In this document: piece after piece, positions 1-10,117 of the stretch
Layout of the letters: every line of letters starts with the position of its first letter
How positions within the stretch are numbered: position 1 is the stretch's first letter
Origin: Pseudomonas thivervalensis
GTDB taxonomy: Bacteria > Pseudomonadota > Gammaproteobacteria > Pseudomonadales > Pseudomonadaceae
DNA: 64,000 nucleotides
Assembly (NCBI RefSeq): GCF_001269655.1
Contig: NZ_LHVE01000001.1
Span: 496,001-560,000, forward strand
Direction of reading: 5' to 3'
Notes under the pieces: generated by a model
Told to the model about the DNA's origin: nothing
Seen by the model: only the letters and a program-made list of their open reading frames with translations
The model's database searches: none
Program-made: the position numbers and the translations under genes

Positions 1-1320
<1,320 letters not shown>

Positions 1321-1340
1321 TAAGCCGTTGATGTAAAACA

Positions 1341-1370
1341 CAAAGGGCCCTCGTTGGGGCCCTTTGTCGT
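1341..1370 (+). terminator. Rho-independent terminator of purA
   Basis: A perfect 10-bp stem, CAAAGGGCCC at 1341-1350 and GGGCCCTTTG at 1357-1366, with a 6-base loop and a T-rich tail. It lies 20 bases after the purA stop. Confidence 0.85.
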
Positions 1371-1384
1371 TTCTGCCTGTCGGG

Positions 1385-1400
1385 CGGCACGACACTTGCT
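1385..1400 (+). promoter_or_regulatory. Sigma-54 promoter before the chemoreceptor gene
   Basis: CGGCACGACACTTGCT matches the sigma-54 -24/-12 consensus TGGCACG-N4-TTGCW at all but the first base. GG (1386-1387) and GC (1398-1399) are separated by exactly 10 bases. It is 70 bases before the GTG start of the chemoreceptor. RpoN control is inferred; no activator site was identified. Confidence 0.6.
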
Positions 1401-1470
1401 ATGCAACTCCATTAAGGCACCGCTTTCACGAGTGCCATCAAATTAATGGCGTTTGGTAGAGGGATTTCAC

Positions 1471-3405
1471 GTGTCGGCCGTTCTCTCACTGTTACAAAGC
1501 CGTTTATTGCGGCCTGTGTTCGTTACCCTGGGTATCGCCCTTTTGGTGCAGGTGCTGGTGGCCGTTGCGCTGACTCGAAGCACCGTCACGGCGCTGGAAG
1601 CCGACCTCGGTGCGCGCTTGGGGGCGGACAGCCAGAAGCTTTCCGCCGAGCTGGAGCAGGCCGGGCGCGAAGTCACGTCGAGCCTGGACAGCCTGTCCGC
1701 CAATACCCGCCAGCGGCTGAATGCCGGTCTGTCCGCTCGCCTGAAGGACGAGCAGGCACAGTTGCGTGGGACATTGGAGAAAGACTTGAGGGATTCCGCC
1801 AATGATATGGCGCAACTCCTGGCTTCCGTCGCACCGCGCGCCATGTGGGACAACGACGTGCCCACCCTCTCTGAATTCGCCCGTCGAGCCCAGCGCAATC
1901 CCAATGTGCTGTTTGTCATCTATGACGACGCCGCGGGTGAGCACCTGACGCGCTACCTGAACCGGGAAAACCCGATCAACAAGGCGCTGCTGGAAAAAGG
2001 CAAAGGTGAGCGGGCGTTGGACAAGGTGTTGGACGCGGCGAAGAACGATCCGTCGGTGTATTACCTCGAGGCCTCGATCAACCCCAATGGCGTAGAGATC
2101 GGCAAAGTCTTGATGGGGGTTTCCACGGCTTCCGTTGAAACCGACCTGAAGGCGCTGGACCAGCGCTTCTCGGCCTTGATCGCCAGCAGCGACCAATTGG
2201 TCGGCGACAGCCTCAAAGGGGCGGCGGCTGACAGTGCCACCGCCATGCGCGGTCGCCTGGAGTCGGCCCAGGCTACGGCTACGCAGATGCAAACCAATAC
2301 CGCCTCCACTGTTCAAGAGGCCGCAGGCACTTTGCGCTGGCGCATCGGCCTGGGCCTTGCGCTGGTGGGCTTCGGCGTACTGGCGCTGCTGGCCGTGGTG
2401 CTGGGGCGTCGAGTGGTCAATCGCTTGAAACTGTTGATCGCGGCCATGAACGACCTGGCGGCAGGCGAGGGTGACCTGACCAAGCGTGTGCAAATCAGCA
2501 GCAAGGACGAAATCGGCGACATGGCCTCGGCGGTCAATCGCTTTGTGGATAAGTTGCAGCCCATCGTGCGTGAGGCGGGTGACGTGGCCCAGCGTACTGG
2601 TGTGGAAATCGGCGCGATGACCTTGCGCAATTCCGGAGCCGACGCGGCGGCTGGGATGCAACGAGATGAAGTGGCCGAGAGCCTGCGTGCGCTGTCGCAA
2701 ATGGCTGATGAAGCGCAATCGGAAAGTCAGGCCATGCAGGCGGCGCTGCAGCAAGTGGTGGAAATCCGCCAGGCCACTGATGAAAACACGCGGACTTCGG
2801 CCAAGGTCGGCGGCTTGATCGAGGCATTGGCCGGTCAGGTAGACACCGGGGCGAAAGTGATCGAGCGGCTGGCGCAGCAGAGCGAACAGATTGAAGTGGT
2901 GCTGACGGTGATTCATGGCATCGCCGAGCAGACCAACTTGCTGGCCTTGAACGCGGCCATCGAGGCGGCGCGGGCCGGGGAAACCGGTCGCGGCTTTGCC
3001 GTGGTGGCGGACGAGGTGCGGGCGTTGGCGAGCAAGACCCAAAGCTCCACGGGTGATATCCAGGCGCACATTGTGGCCTTGCAGCAGGGCGCTCGCGAGG
3101 CGGTGGCCGCCATCGGCCAGGCGGGGCGTCAGGCCAGTGAAGGCTTGCTGGTATTGCGTGACAGCGCGCGATTGCAGCAGTCGGTGCAGGCCTCTGTGGA
3201 GCAGGTGCACGCGGCTATTGGTCTGGCGACTCAGGCGGCGGCCCATCAGGCTCAGGGTGCGCAAGCGGTGCGTGGACGGGTGGAGACCATCCATGCCCAG
3301 GCTGAGAGGGCGGCTCAGGCTGTGGTTGAGACCACGGCCAGCGGTAAGGTGCTGGACGGCTTGGCGGCGCAGTTGAAGGCAAGTTTAGGGCAGTTCAGGG
3401 CTTAG
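1471..3405 (+). CDS. Methyl-accepting chemotaxis protein
   Basis: A membrane chemoreceptor that would signal to CheA/CheW. In order: an N-terminal membrane segment (about residues 12-35), a periplasmic sensor region of about 250 residues, a second membrane segment (about 290-313), a HAMP domain (about 313-365), and a cytoplasmic signalling hairpin. The hairpin tip, about residues 486-520, carries [19 protein letters not shown] and [14 protein letters not shown], the most conserved MCP motif. The GTG start at 1471 is chosen because AGAGGGA lies 6 bases before it; an in-frame TTG at 1453 has no ribosome site. No C-terminal CheR-tethering pentapeptide is present. The ligand cannot be read from the sequence. 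Confidence 0.93.
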   Translation: MSAVLSLLQSRLLRPVFVTLGIALLVQVLVAVALTRSTVTALEADLGARLGADSQKLSAELEQAGREVTSSLDSLSANTRQRLNAGLSARLKDEQAQLRGTLEKDLRDSANDMAQLLASVAPRAMWDNDVPTLSEFARRAQRNPNVLFVIYDDAAGEHLTRYLNRENPINKALLEKGKGERALDKVLDAAKNDPSVYYLEASINPNGVEIGKVLMGVSTASVETDLKALDQRFSALIASSDQLVGDSLKGAAADSATAMRGRLESAQATATQMQTNTASTVQEAAGTLRWRIGLGLALVGFGVLALLAVVLGRRVVNRLKLLIAAMNDLAAGEGDLTKRVQISSKDEIGDMASAVNRFVDKLQPIVREAGDVAQRTGVEIGAMTLRNSGADAAAGMQRDEVAESLRALSQMADEAQSESQAMQAALQQVVEIRQATDENTRTSAKVGGLIEALAGQVDTGAKVIERLAQQSEQIEVVLTVIHGIAEQTNLLALNAAIEAARAGETGRGFAVVADEVRALASKTQSSTGDIQAHIVALQQGAREAVAAIGQAGRQASEGLLVLRDSARLQQSVQASVEQVHAAIGLATQAAAHQAQGAQAVRGRVETIHAQAERAAQAVVETTASGKVLDGLAAQLKASLGQFRA

Positions 3406-3451
3406 CGTTGTTTGGGCTGGCGTAATCGCGAGCAGGTCTGTGATGAGGTCT

Positions 3452-3547
3452 GTAGGAGCTGGCGAAGCCTGCGATCTTTTGATCTTTCGCTCGCGATTCA
3501 ATTGTCTGGGGAAAGATCGCAGCCTCGTTGCACTCGGCAGCTCCTAC
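3452..3547. repeat. Family C palindromic repeat
   Basis: Ends are GTAGGAGCTG and its complement, CAGCTCCTAC. Inner arms GCGATCTTTTGATC and GATCGCAGCC also pair imperfectly. It lies just after the chemoreceptor gene and may act as a transcript-end hairpin. Confidence 0.8.
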
Positions 3548-3591
3548 GGTTCGTGTTTGGCGGGAGGGAGGAGGTAAAGGGGGCAGAAACG

Positions 3592-3616
3592 CAAAAACCC
3601 GCTTTCGCGGGTTTCT
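3592..3616 (-). terminator. Terminator of tRNA-Leu copy 1
   Basis: On the minus strand AAACCCGCGAAAGCGGGTTTTTG forms a stem with a GAAA loop and ends in five T. It lies about 35 bases beyond the tRNA 3' end. A near-identical copy follows the second tRNA. Confidence 0.8.
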
Positions 3617-3649
3617 GTGAGGTTCAAGGTCATGACCTTGAGCTTGAAT

Positions 3650-3736
3650 TGGTGCCCAGAAGAAGACTCGAACTTCCACGACCTTGCGGTCACCAGCACC
3701 TGAAGCTGGCGTGTCTACCAATTTCACCATCTGGGC
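3650..3736 (-). tRNA. tRNA-Leu(CAG), copy 1
   Basis: An 87-nt class II tRNA with encoded CCA. The acceptor stem is GCCCAGA/TCTGGGC, the D-loop region reads GGTAGAC, and the T-arm region contains GTTCGAGTC. The anticodon loop CTTCAGG gives anticodon CAG (complement at 3700-3702). A long variable arm is present, as leucine tRNAs have. The gene has its own promoter and terminator. Confidence 0.96.
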
Positions 3737-3770
3737 AGCATCTTCAGCGTTGCCGCTGTTGATGTGGCGC

Positions 3771-3799
3771 ACTATACGGAGCGCGTTTTGATCTGTAAA
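3771..3799 (-). promoter_or_regulatory. Sigma-70 promoter of tRNA-Leu copy 1
   Basis: On the minus strand -35 TTTACA (3794-3799) and -10 TATAGT (3771-3776) are 17 bases apart. The same promoter precedes the second tRNA copy. Confidence 0.8.
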
Positions 3800-3849
3800 C
3801 CCCTGTTTTTGTTTTAGTAATTGCCCAGTGCAAATACAGGGGGCAGAAA

Positions 3850-3877
3850 TGCAAAAACCCGCTTTCGCGGGTTTTTG
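3850..3877 (-). terminator. Terminator of tRNA-Leu copy 2
   Basis: On the minus strand AAAAACCCGCGAAAGCGGGT followed by four more T: the same hairpin that ends the first copy, located between the two tRNA units. The duplicated block therefore includes the terminator. Confidence 0.8.
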
Positions 3878-3912
3878 TTGAGCTGACAAGTCGTTGACCT
3901 GTTGCTCGAAAT

Positions 3913-3999
3913 TGGTGCCCAGAAGAAGACTCGAACTTCCACGACCTTGCGGTCACCAGCACCTGAAGCTGGCGTGTCTACCAATTTCACCATCTGGGC
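3913..3999 (-). tRNA. tRNA-Leu(CAG), copy 2
   Basis: Identical over all 87 nt, including CCA and the CAG anticodon, to the tRNA at 3650-3736, and transcribed in the same direction. The two units are 263 bases apart and each has its own promoter and terminator, so this is a tandem duplication of a complete transcription unit. Confidence 0.96.
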
Positions 4000-4035
4000 A
4001 GTATCGGCAACGTGTGTACGTCGTCGATGGCGCGC

Positions 4036-4064
4036 ACTATACGGAGCGTGTTTTTAACTGTAAA
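4036..4064 (-). promoter_or_regulatory. Sigma-70 promoter of tRNA-Leu copy 2
   Basis: On the minus strand -35 TTTACA (4059-4064) and -10 TATAGT (4036-4041) with a 17-base spacer, as for copy 1. The spacer sequence differs slightly between copies. Confidence 0.8.
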
Positions 4065-4225
4065 CCCCTGCGGAGAAAAAAACCGCTAAATTTCACGAGT
4101 GGTGCTTTCCCGGGCTTCAAAGGCTGGTCAAATGACCTTGGAAGCGCTATCGGATGCTTGAAATTTCCCGTTTCATTAAGCCTATGCCAAACTAACCCGC
4201 ATATAGACAAGGTGAAAACTCTCTA

Positions 4226-6856
4226 ATGGCCGATTGGCAGTCCCTCGATCCCGAGGCCGCTCGTGAAGCGGAAAAATATGAAAACCCTATTCCTAGCCGC
4301 GAACTGATCCTGGCGCATCTCGCCGATCGGGGTTCGCCTGCTAGCCGCGAGCAGTTGGTCGAAGAGTTCGGTCTGACCACCGAGGACCAACTCGAAGCCC
4401 TGCGCCGCCGTCTGCGCGCCATGGAGCGCGACGCTCAACTGATCTACACCCGACGCGGCACCTATGCGCCGGTGGACAAGCTCGACCTGATCCTGGGCCG
4501 CATCGCCGGTCACCGCGACGGCTTCGGTTTCCTGATTCCGGACGACGGCAGCGACGACCTGTTCATGAGTCCGGCGCAAATGCGCCTGGTGTTCGACGGC
4601 GACCGGGCCCTGGCCCGTGTGTCCGGCCTGGACCGCCGCGGTCGCCGCGAAGGTGTGATCGTCGAAGTGGTGTCCCGTGCCCACGAGTCCATCGTCGGCC
4701 GTTATTTCGAAGAAGGCGGCATCGGTTTCGTCGTGCCGGATAACCCGAAGGTCCAGCAGGAAGTGCTGATTACCCCGGGCCGCAATGGCGCCGCCAAGGT
4801 GGGTCAGTTCGTCGAGGTGAAAATCACCCACTGGCCCACTGCGCGCTTCCAGCCACAGGGCGATATCGTTGAAGTGGTCGGCAACTACATGGCGCCGGGC
4901 ATGGAAATCGACGTTGCGCTGCGCACCTACGACATTCCTCACGTCTGGCCCGAGGCTGTGCTCAAGGAAGCCGCCAAGCTCAAGCCGGAAGTCGAAGAGA
5001 AAGATAAAGAGAAACGCATCGACCTGCGCCATCTGCCGTTCGTCACCATCGACGGCGAAGATGCCCGCGACTTCGACGATGCGGTCTACTGCGAAGCCAA
5101 GCTCGGCAAGCTGCGCCTGTTCTCCGGCGGCTGGAAGTTGTTCGTTGCGATTGCCGACGTGTCCAGCTACGTGAAGATCGGTTCGGCCCTGGATAACGAA
5201 GCCCAGGTGCGCGGCAACTCCGTGTATTTCCCTGAGCGCGTGATTCCGATGCTGCCTGAGCAGCTGTCCAACGGCCTGTGCTCGCTGAACCCGAAAGTCG
5301 ACCGTTTGGCCATGGTGTGCGAGATGACCATCTCCAAGACCGGCGAAATGACCGACTACCAGTTCTATGAAGCGGTGATCCACTCCCAGGCGCGCCTGAC
5401 CTACAACAAGGTCAGCACCATCCTGGAAACGCCGAAGACCAGTGAAGCCAAGGCCCTGCGTACCGAATACGCTGGCGTGGTGCCGCACCTCAAGCAACTG
5501 TACTCGCTGTACAAGGTGTTGCTGGGTGCCCGTCACGTGCGTGGCGCGATCGATTTCGAGACCCAGGAAACCCGGATTGTCTTCGGTTCCGAGCGCAAGA
5601 TCGCCGCAATCACCCCGACCACCCGTAACGATGCGCACAAACTGATCGAAGAATGCATGCTGGCGGCCAACGTGGCCACCGCGGAGTTCCTCAAGAAGCA
5701 CGAGATTCCTGCGTTGTACCGCGTGCACGACGGCCCGCCGCCGGAGCGCCTGGAAAAGCTGCGCGCCTTCCTCGGCGAGCTCGGCCTGTCCCTGCACAAA
5801 GGCAAGGACGGTCCGACGCCGAAGGACTACCAGGCACTGCTGGCGAGCATCAAGGACCGTCCGGATTACCATGTGATCCAGACCGTAATGCTGCGCTCCC
5901 TGAGCCAGGCGGTGTACAGCGCCGACAACCAGGGCCACTTCGGTCTGAATTACGAGGCGTACACCCACTTCACCTCGCCGATCCGCCGTTACCCGGACCT
6001 GCTCACGCACCGCGCGATCCGCAGCGTGATCCATTCCAAGCAGAACACTCCGCACGTCAAGCGCGCCGGTGCCATGACCATTCCGAAGGCACGGATCTAT
6101 CCGTACGACGAAGCGGCCCTGGAGCAGTTGGGCGAGCAGTGCTCCATGAGCGAGCGCCGCGCCGACGAAGCCACCCGCGACGTGGTGAACTGGCTCAAGT
6201 GCGAGTTCATGAAAGACCGCGTGGGCGAGTCGTTCCCAGGCGTGATTACGGCTGTGACCGGCTTTGGTTTGTTTGTCGAGCTGACCGACATCTACGTCGA
6301 GGGCCTGGTGCACGTCACCGCTTTGCCGGGTGATTACTACCACTTCGATCCTGTGCACCACCGCCTGGCGGGCGAGCGCACCGGTCGCAGCTTCCGTCTG
6401 GGCGACACCGTGGAAGTGCAGGTCATGCGCGTCGACCTCGATGAGCGCAAGATCGACTTCGGAATGTCCGACAAGCCTGCCGAAGCACCGACGGGTCGTA
6501 AAAAGCGCGGCAGCGAGACCGCGGCGCCTGCGACCAAGGGCAAAGGTGCTCCGGCAAAAACCGCAGCGCCCGAGCCAGCCAAGGCCGGTCGCCGTTCGTC
6601 TACCAAGGACAAGGCTCCCGAAGCCTACCGCCCCAGCGACGCAGCGGCGAAAAACGCCGAGCTGCGCAAGAGTCGCGAGTTGAAGCAGCAGTTGCTCAAC
6701 GAAGCCAAGAGCGGTGGTAAAGCGGCGTCTGGGGGAAAGTCCCACGGGGCGGAAAAACCGTCGAGCAAACCAAGTAAGCACCGTAAAGGCCCGCCAAAAG
6801 CGGGTTCGGCTCCCGCGAAAAGCGGTGGGTCGCGTAAACCTAAGGCCAAGTCATGA
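4226..6856 (+). CDS. rnr: Ribonuclease R (3'-5' exoribonuclease)
   Basis: RNase R degrades structured RNA processively from the 3' end and acts in mRNA decay, rRNA quality control and tmRNA-linked decay. The 876 residues show the family order: an N-terminal winged-helix region (about 20-85, SRELILAHLADRGSPASREQ), cold-shock-like RNA-binding domains (about 85-250), the RNB catalytic domain with the metal-binding DARDFDDAV motif near residue 279, an S1 domain (about 665-745), and a long Lys/Ala/Ser-rich basic tail (about 755-876). The tail probably binds RNA and is longer than the enzyme strictly needs. The stop overlaps the rlmB start by ATGA, so the two are translationally coupled. Confidence 0.97.
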   Translation: MADWQSLDPEAAREAEKYENPIPSRELILAHLADRGSPASREQLVEEFGLTTEDQLEALRRRLRAMERDAQLIYTRRGTYAPVDKLDLILGRIAGHRDGFGFLIPDDGSDDLFMSPAQMRLVFDGDRALARVSGLDRRGRREGVIVEVVSRAHESIVGRYFEEGGIGFVVPDNPKVQQEVLITPGRNGAAKVGQFVEVKITHWPTARFQPQGDIVEVVGNYMAPGMEIDVALRTYDIPHVWPEAVLKEAAKLKPEVEEKDKEKRIDLRHLPFVTIDGEDARDFDDAVYCEAKLGKLRLFSGGWKLFVAIADVSSYVKIGSALDNEAQVRGNSVYFPERVIPMLPEQLSNGLCSLNPKVDRLAMVCEMTISKTGEMTDYQFYEAVIHSQARLTYNKVSTILETPKTSEAKALRTEYAGVVPHLKQLYSLYKVLLGARHVRGAIDFETQETRIVFGSERKIAAITPTTRNDAHKLIEECMLAANVATAEFLKKHEIPALYRVHDGPPPERLEKLRAFLGELGLSLHKGKDGPTPKDYQALLASIKDRPDYHVIQTVMLRSLSQAVYSADNQGHFGLNYEAYTHFTSPIRRYPDLLTHRAIRSVIHSKQNTPHVKRAGAMTIPKARIYPYDEAALEQLGEQCSMSERRADEATRDVVNWLKCEFMKDRVGESFPGVITAVTGFGLFVELTDIYVEGLVHVTALPGDYYHFDPVHHRLAGERTGRSFRLGDTVEVQVMRVDLDERKIDFGMSDKPAEAPTGRKKRGSETAAPATKGKGAPAKTAAPEPAKAGRRSSTKDKAPEAYRPSDAAAKNAELRKSRELKQQLLNEAKSGGKAASGGKSHGAEKPSSKPSKHRKGPPKAGSAPAKSGGSRKPKAKS

Positions 6857-7611
6857 GTCTGGAAAAAATCTACGGCGTGCACGCTGTGGAAGCACTGCTG
6901 CGTCACCACCCTAAGCGCGTCAAGCAAGTGTGGTTGGCGGAAGGTCGCAGCGAGCCACGTGTGCAAGCGCTGGTCGAACTGGCCACCCAAAACAAGGTTG
7001 CCATCGGCCAGGCCGAGCGTCGTGAAATGGACGTGTGGGTCGAAGGCGTTCACCAGGGTGTGGTAGCGGACGTCAGTCCGAGCCAGGTCTGGGGCGAAGC
7101 CATGCTCGACGAGCTTCTCGATCGCACCGAAGGCGCGCCCCTGCTGCTGGTGCTGGACGGCGTGACCGATCCGCACAACCTCGGCGCCTGCCTGCGTTCG
7201 GCGGACGCCGCCGGTGCGTTGGCGGTGATCGTGCCCAAGGACAAATCGGCGACGTTGACGCCGGCGGTACGCAAGGTCGCTTGCGGCGCGGCGGAAGTGA
7301 TTCCGTTGGTGGCGGTGACCAACCTGGCGCGTACCCTGGAAAAACTCCAGCAGCGCGGCCTGTGGGTCGTCGGCACGGCGGGCGAGGCCGAGGTCAGCAT
7401 CTATGACCAGGACCTGACGGGCCCGACGATCCTGATCATGGGCGCCGAAGGCAAGGGCATGCGCCGCCTGACCCGCGAGCATTGCGACTACCTGGTCAAG
7501 TTGCCGATGGCCGGCAGCGTCAGCAGCCTCAACGTTTCGGTAGCCACCGGCGTGTGCCTGTTCGAGGCGCTGCGCCAGCGTAGCGTCAAGCCTGCTACCA
7601 AAAAGCCCTGA
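6853..7611 (+). CDS. rlmB: 23S rRNA 2'-O-ribose guanosine-2251 methyltransferase
   Basis: A SpoU-family SAM-dependent methyltransferase that modifies G2251 in the 23S rRNA P-loop. The 252 residues have an N-terminal L30e-like substrate-binding domain (about 1-75) and the C-terminal trefoil-knot SPOUT domain, with DGVTDPHNLGACLRSADA near residue 103, LIMGAEGKGMRRL near 196 and LPMAGSVSSLNVSVA near 218. Overlaps the rnr stop by 4 bases, giving the conserved rnr-rlmB pair. A family C palindrome begins 9 bases after its stop. Confidence 0.97.
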   Translation: MSLEKIYGVHAVEALLRHHPKRVKQVWLAEGRSEPRVQALVELATQNKVAIGQAERREMDVWVEGVHQGVVADVSPSQVWGEAMLDELLDRTEGAPLLLVLDGVTDPHNLGACLRSADAAGALAVIVPKDKSATLTPAVRKVACGAAEVIPLVAVTNLARTLEKLQQRGLWVVGTAGEAEVSIYDQDLTGPTILIMGAEGKGMRRLTREHCDYLVKLPMAGSVSSLNVSVATGVCLFEALRQRSVKPATKKP

Positions 7612-7620
7612 CATACCCAT

Positions 7621-7722
7621 GTAGGAGCTGACGAGTGCAACGAGGCTGCGATCTTGTCCCTGACAGTTGAGTCTCAAGCGAAAGATCAAGATCAAAAGAT
7701 CGCAGCCTTCGGCAGCTCCTAC
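7621..7722. repeat. Family C palindromic repeat
   Basis: Ends are GTAGGAGCTG and CAGCTCCTAC, with inner arms GCTGCGATCTTG and AAAGATCGCAGCC. It lies directly after rlmB and could terminate or stabilise that transcript. The remaining gap to rpsF holds the ribosomal operon promoter. Confidence 0.8.
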
Positions 7723-7773
7723 ATTTTTCAGCCTCGCAATCGTCAGTGGTTGTTCAAATAATCGCCAATTGCC

Positions 7774-7802
7774 TTGCGCCGCCCTCGGCCCTTCTCTACA
7801 AT
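7774..7802 (+). promoter_or_regulatory. Sigma-70 promoter of the rpsF operon
   Basis: -35 TTGCGC (7774-7779) and -10 TACAAT (7797-7802) with a 17-base spacer, about 118 bases before rpsF. The leader is long enough for S6:S18-type feedback, but I did not identify a structure. Confidence 0.6.
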
Positions 7803-7920
7803 TGCGCCCCTTGCTGTGATGGCAGGCACTTATGTGTCTAGCGTCCTCAAGTCCATAAGTGTCATTCACTCCTTGTCTGACCGTTTTTGAGCGGCAGGCT
7901 ACAACCCGTAAGGAGCATTC

Positions 7921-8349
7921 ATGCGTCATTACGAAATCATCTTTTTGGTCCACCCGGATCAAAGCGAGCAAGTCGGCGGCATGGTTGAGCGTTACACCAA
8001 GCTGATCGAAGAAGACGGCGGCAAAATCCACCGTCTGGAAGATTGGGGCCGTCGTCAACTGGCCTACGCAATCAACAATGTTCACAAGGCTCACTACGTG
8101 ATGCTGAACGTTGAGTGCACTGGCAAGGCCCTGGCCGAGCTGGAAGACAACTTCCGCTACAACGATGCAGTGATCCGTAACCTGGTCATCCGTCGCGAAG
8201 AAGCCGTCACCGGCCAATCCGAGATGCTCAAGGCTGAAGAAAACCGCAGTGAGCGCCGTGAGCGTCGCGACCGTCCTGAGCACTCTGACAGCGCCGATGG
8301 CGATGACAGCGATAGCGACAGCGACAACAGCGATAACGCTGACGAGTAA
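7921..8349 (+). CDS. rpsF: 30S ribosomal protein S6
   Basis: S6 of the small-subunit platform, which pairs with S18. The first ~100 residues are a typical S6 ([17 protein letters not shown] ... RRQLAYAIN). The 142-residue protein then adds a charged tail: an Arg/Glu segment, then a Ser/Asp run ending SDNSDNADE. Gammaproteobacterial S6 often has an acidic tail; in E. coli it is the target of RimK glutamylation. RBS AAGGAG precedes the ATG. First gene of rpsF-rpsR-membrane protein-rplI. Confidence 0.97.
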   Translation: MRHYEIIFLVHPDQSEQVGGMVERYTKLIEEDGGKIHRLEDWGRRQLAYAINNVHKAHYVMLNVECTGKALAELEDNFRYNDAVIRNLVIRREEAVTGQSEMLKAEENRSERRERRDRPEHSDSADGDDSDSDSDNSDNADE

Positions 8350-8377
8350 TCCACGGACCTTTTAAGGAGCCAATCAC

Positions 8378-8608
8378 ATGGCACGTTTCTTCCGTCGTCG
8401 TAAATTCTGCCGCTTCACCGCTGAAGACGTGAAAGAGATCGATTACAAAGATCTCAACACTCTGAAAGCCTACGTATCCGAGACCGGCAAAATCGTTCCA
8501 AGCCGTATCACCGGTACCAAAGCTCGTTATCAGCGTCAGCTGGCCACCGCTATCAAGCGCGCCCGCTTCCTGGCCCTGCTGGCCTACACCGACAGCCACG
8601 GCCGCTGA
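8378..8608 (+). CDS. rpsR: 30S ribosomal protein S18
   Basis: A 76-residue basic protein ([18 protein letters not shown] ... [30 protein letters not shown]), full length for S18. It binds S6 on the platform. RBS AAGGAG lies before the ATG. It follows rpsF by 28 bases and is followed by the membrane-protein gene in the same operon. Confidence 0.98.
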
Positions 8609-8644
8609 GACCGGGCAGTCGACGAGTAGTAAGGGATTGAATGC

Positions 8645-9535
8645 ATGCGCGCCTTAGCTGACTTCATCATGCGGGGACGTGTGCAGGCCACGTTGGTTGT
8701 GGCCGGATCCGCGGCATTGCCGCTGTTGTTCTGGTTGAGTGCCGCCGCTGGGTGCCTTGTGCTCCTGCGGCGCGGTTCGGACGCCTTGAGCGTCCTGGGT
8801 ATCGGGTTGCTGTCAGCGTTGGTGAGCTGGTACTTCCTGAAGGACCCGACAACACTCCTGGTGTTGCTCGGGGCGAGTGGCCTGGCGTTGGTTTTGCGCG
8901 CCGGCCATACCTGGAACCGCGTGCTGCTGTGCAGCGTGGCCGTGGGGTTGTTGTGTGCGGTGAGCCTGGGAACTGTCTTCAGTTCCTTCATCGAGTCACT
9001 GGCGCAGACGTTCGAACACGTCCTGCCGCTGGCGATGGGTGAGGTCTACGAGACTTTCTCGGCAGACCAGAAGGCGTTTCTCACCGCCCTGAGCGCTCCG
9101 CTGATGATCATTTCGATAGCGTCTTCGCTGCAGATCTTTAGCGTGCTGTGCCTGATTCTTGGGCGCTATTGGCAGGCGTCGTTGTATAACCCCGGTGGTT
9201 TCGGTCGCGAGTTTCGCGCCATCCGATTCCCCAAGAGCGTGGCGCTGTCACTGCTGGCCGTCATGTGTGTGGCTCCGTTTTTCGGGCTGCATGCACTGAT
9301 CCTGTTGCCGTTGTGCAGTGTTGCGCTGGTCTTCGCCGGCCTGGCCCTGATTCACGGGCTGGTGGCGCAGAAGCGACTGGCCACGTTCTGGCTGGTGGGG
9401 ATATACGTGACGTTGCTGCCTTTCATGCACTTGCTCGGTCCGTTGCTCGTGGTCTTGGCCATCGTCGACAGCCTGATTGATTTTCGCGGTCGTATGGCGC
9501 CGAAAGACGCCGACAACGCGAACGGTGAAGGTTAA
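8645..9535 (+). CDS. DUF2232-like integral membrane protein
   Basis: A 296-residue polytopic membrane protein with about eight hydrophobic segments and short polar links (e.g. LPLLFWLSAAAGCLVLL, LSVLGIGLLSALVSWYFL, LSLLAVMCVAPFFGLHALIL). Position and features fit the DUF2232 / YybS-type protein found between rpsR and rplI in Pseudomonas. The ATG at 8645 follows AAGGGA by 8 bases; the ATG at 8641 leads to an early stop. It is 36 bases after rpsR and 18 before rplI, so it is co-transcribed with ribosomal genes. Its function is unknown. Confidence 0.85.
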   Translation: MRALADFIMRGRVQATLVVAGSAALPLLFWLSAAAGCLVLLRRGSDALSVLGIGLLSALVSWYFLKDPTTLLVLLGASGLALVLRAGHTWNRVLLCSVAVGLLCAVSLGTVFSSFIESLAQTFEHVLPLAMGEVYETFSADQKAFLTALSAPLMIISIASSLQIFSVLCLILGRYWQASLYNPGGFGREFRAIRFPKSVALSLLAVMCVAPFFGLHALILLPLCSVALVFAGLALIHGLVAQKRLATFWLVGIYVTLLPFMHLLGPLLVVLAIVDSLIDFRGRMAPKDADNANGEG

Positions 9536-9553
9536 AAGTTAGAGGATTTTCAC

Positions 9554-10000
9554 ATGCAACTGATCCTTCTGGAAAAAATCGCCAACCTGGGCAACCTGGG
9601 CGACAAAGTAAACGTTAAGGCCGGCTACGGTCGTAACTACCTGCTGCCTTTCGGCAAAGCCACCGCTGCGACCGCTGCCAACCTGGCTGCGTTCGAAGAG
9701 CGTCGCGCTGAGCTGGAAAAAGCCGCCGCAGACCGTAAAGCATCGGCTGAAAGCCGTGCTGCCCAACTGGCCGAGCTGGAAGTGACCATCACTGCCACCG
9801 CTGGCGACGAAGGCAAGCTGTTCGGTTCGATCGGTACTCACGACATCGCTGACGCACTGACCGCCTCCGGCGTTGAAGTAGCGAAAAGCGAAGTTCGTCT
9901 GCCGAACGGCACCATCCGCAACGTAGGCGAATTCGACGTAGCCGTGCACCTGCACGCCGAAGTTGAAGCCACCGTACGCGTTGTCGTGGTAGCAGCCTAA
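9554..10000 (+). CDS. rplI: 50S ribosomal protein L9
   Basis: The 148-residue L9 has the N-terminal 23S-binding domain ([17 protein letters not shown], then [16 protein letters not shown]), a long connecting helix rich in Ala/Glu/Arg, and the C-terminal domain ending [21 protein letters not shown] precedes the ATG. It is the last gene of the operon and is followed by a strong hairpin terminator. Confidence 0.98.
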   Translation: MQLILLEKIANLGNLGDKVNVKAGYGRNYLLPFGKATAATAANLAAFEERRAELEKAAADRKASAESRAAQLAELEVTITATAGDEGKLFGSIGTHDIADALTASGVEVAKSEVRLPNGTIRNVGEFDVAVHLHAEVEATVRVVVVAA

Positions 10001-10045
10001 GCAACACCTGTCGGCTGGCACCCTCGGGTGCTTGCCGGTAACATC

Positions 10046-10082
10046 GGGCACGATCCTGTTTACAGGTCGTGCCCTTTGTCTT
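10046..10082 (+). terminator. Terminator of the rpsF-rplI operon
   Basis: GGGCACGA (10046-10053) pairs with TCGTGCCC (10067-10074), and CCTG with CAGG inside, followed by TTTGTCTTT. It lies between rplI and dnaB. Confidence 0.8.
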
Positions 10083-10117
10083 TCTGCAATTCCTGATTTT
10101 CATAACCAGACGTGGCC

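Noticed and set aside
4223..6781. 852-residue open frame on the minus strand opposite rnr
   Set aside because: It is antisense to a certain gene (RNase R), low in complexity (His/Val/Gly/Ala-rich) and matches no family. High GC gives long antisense frames.
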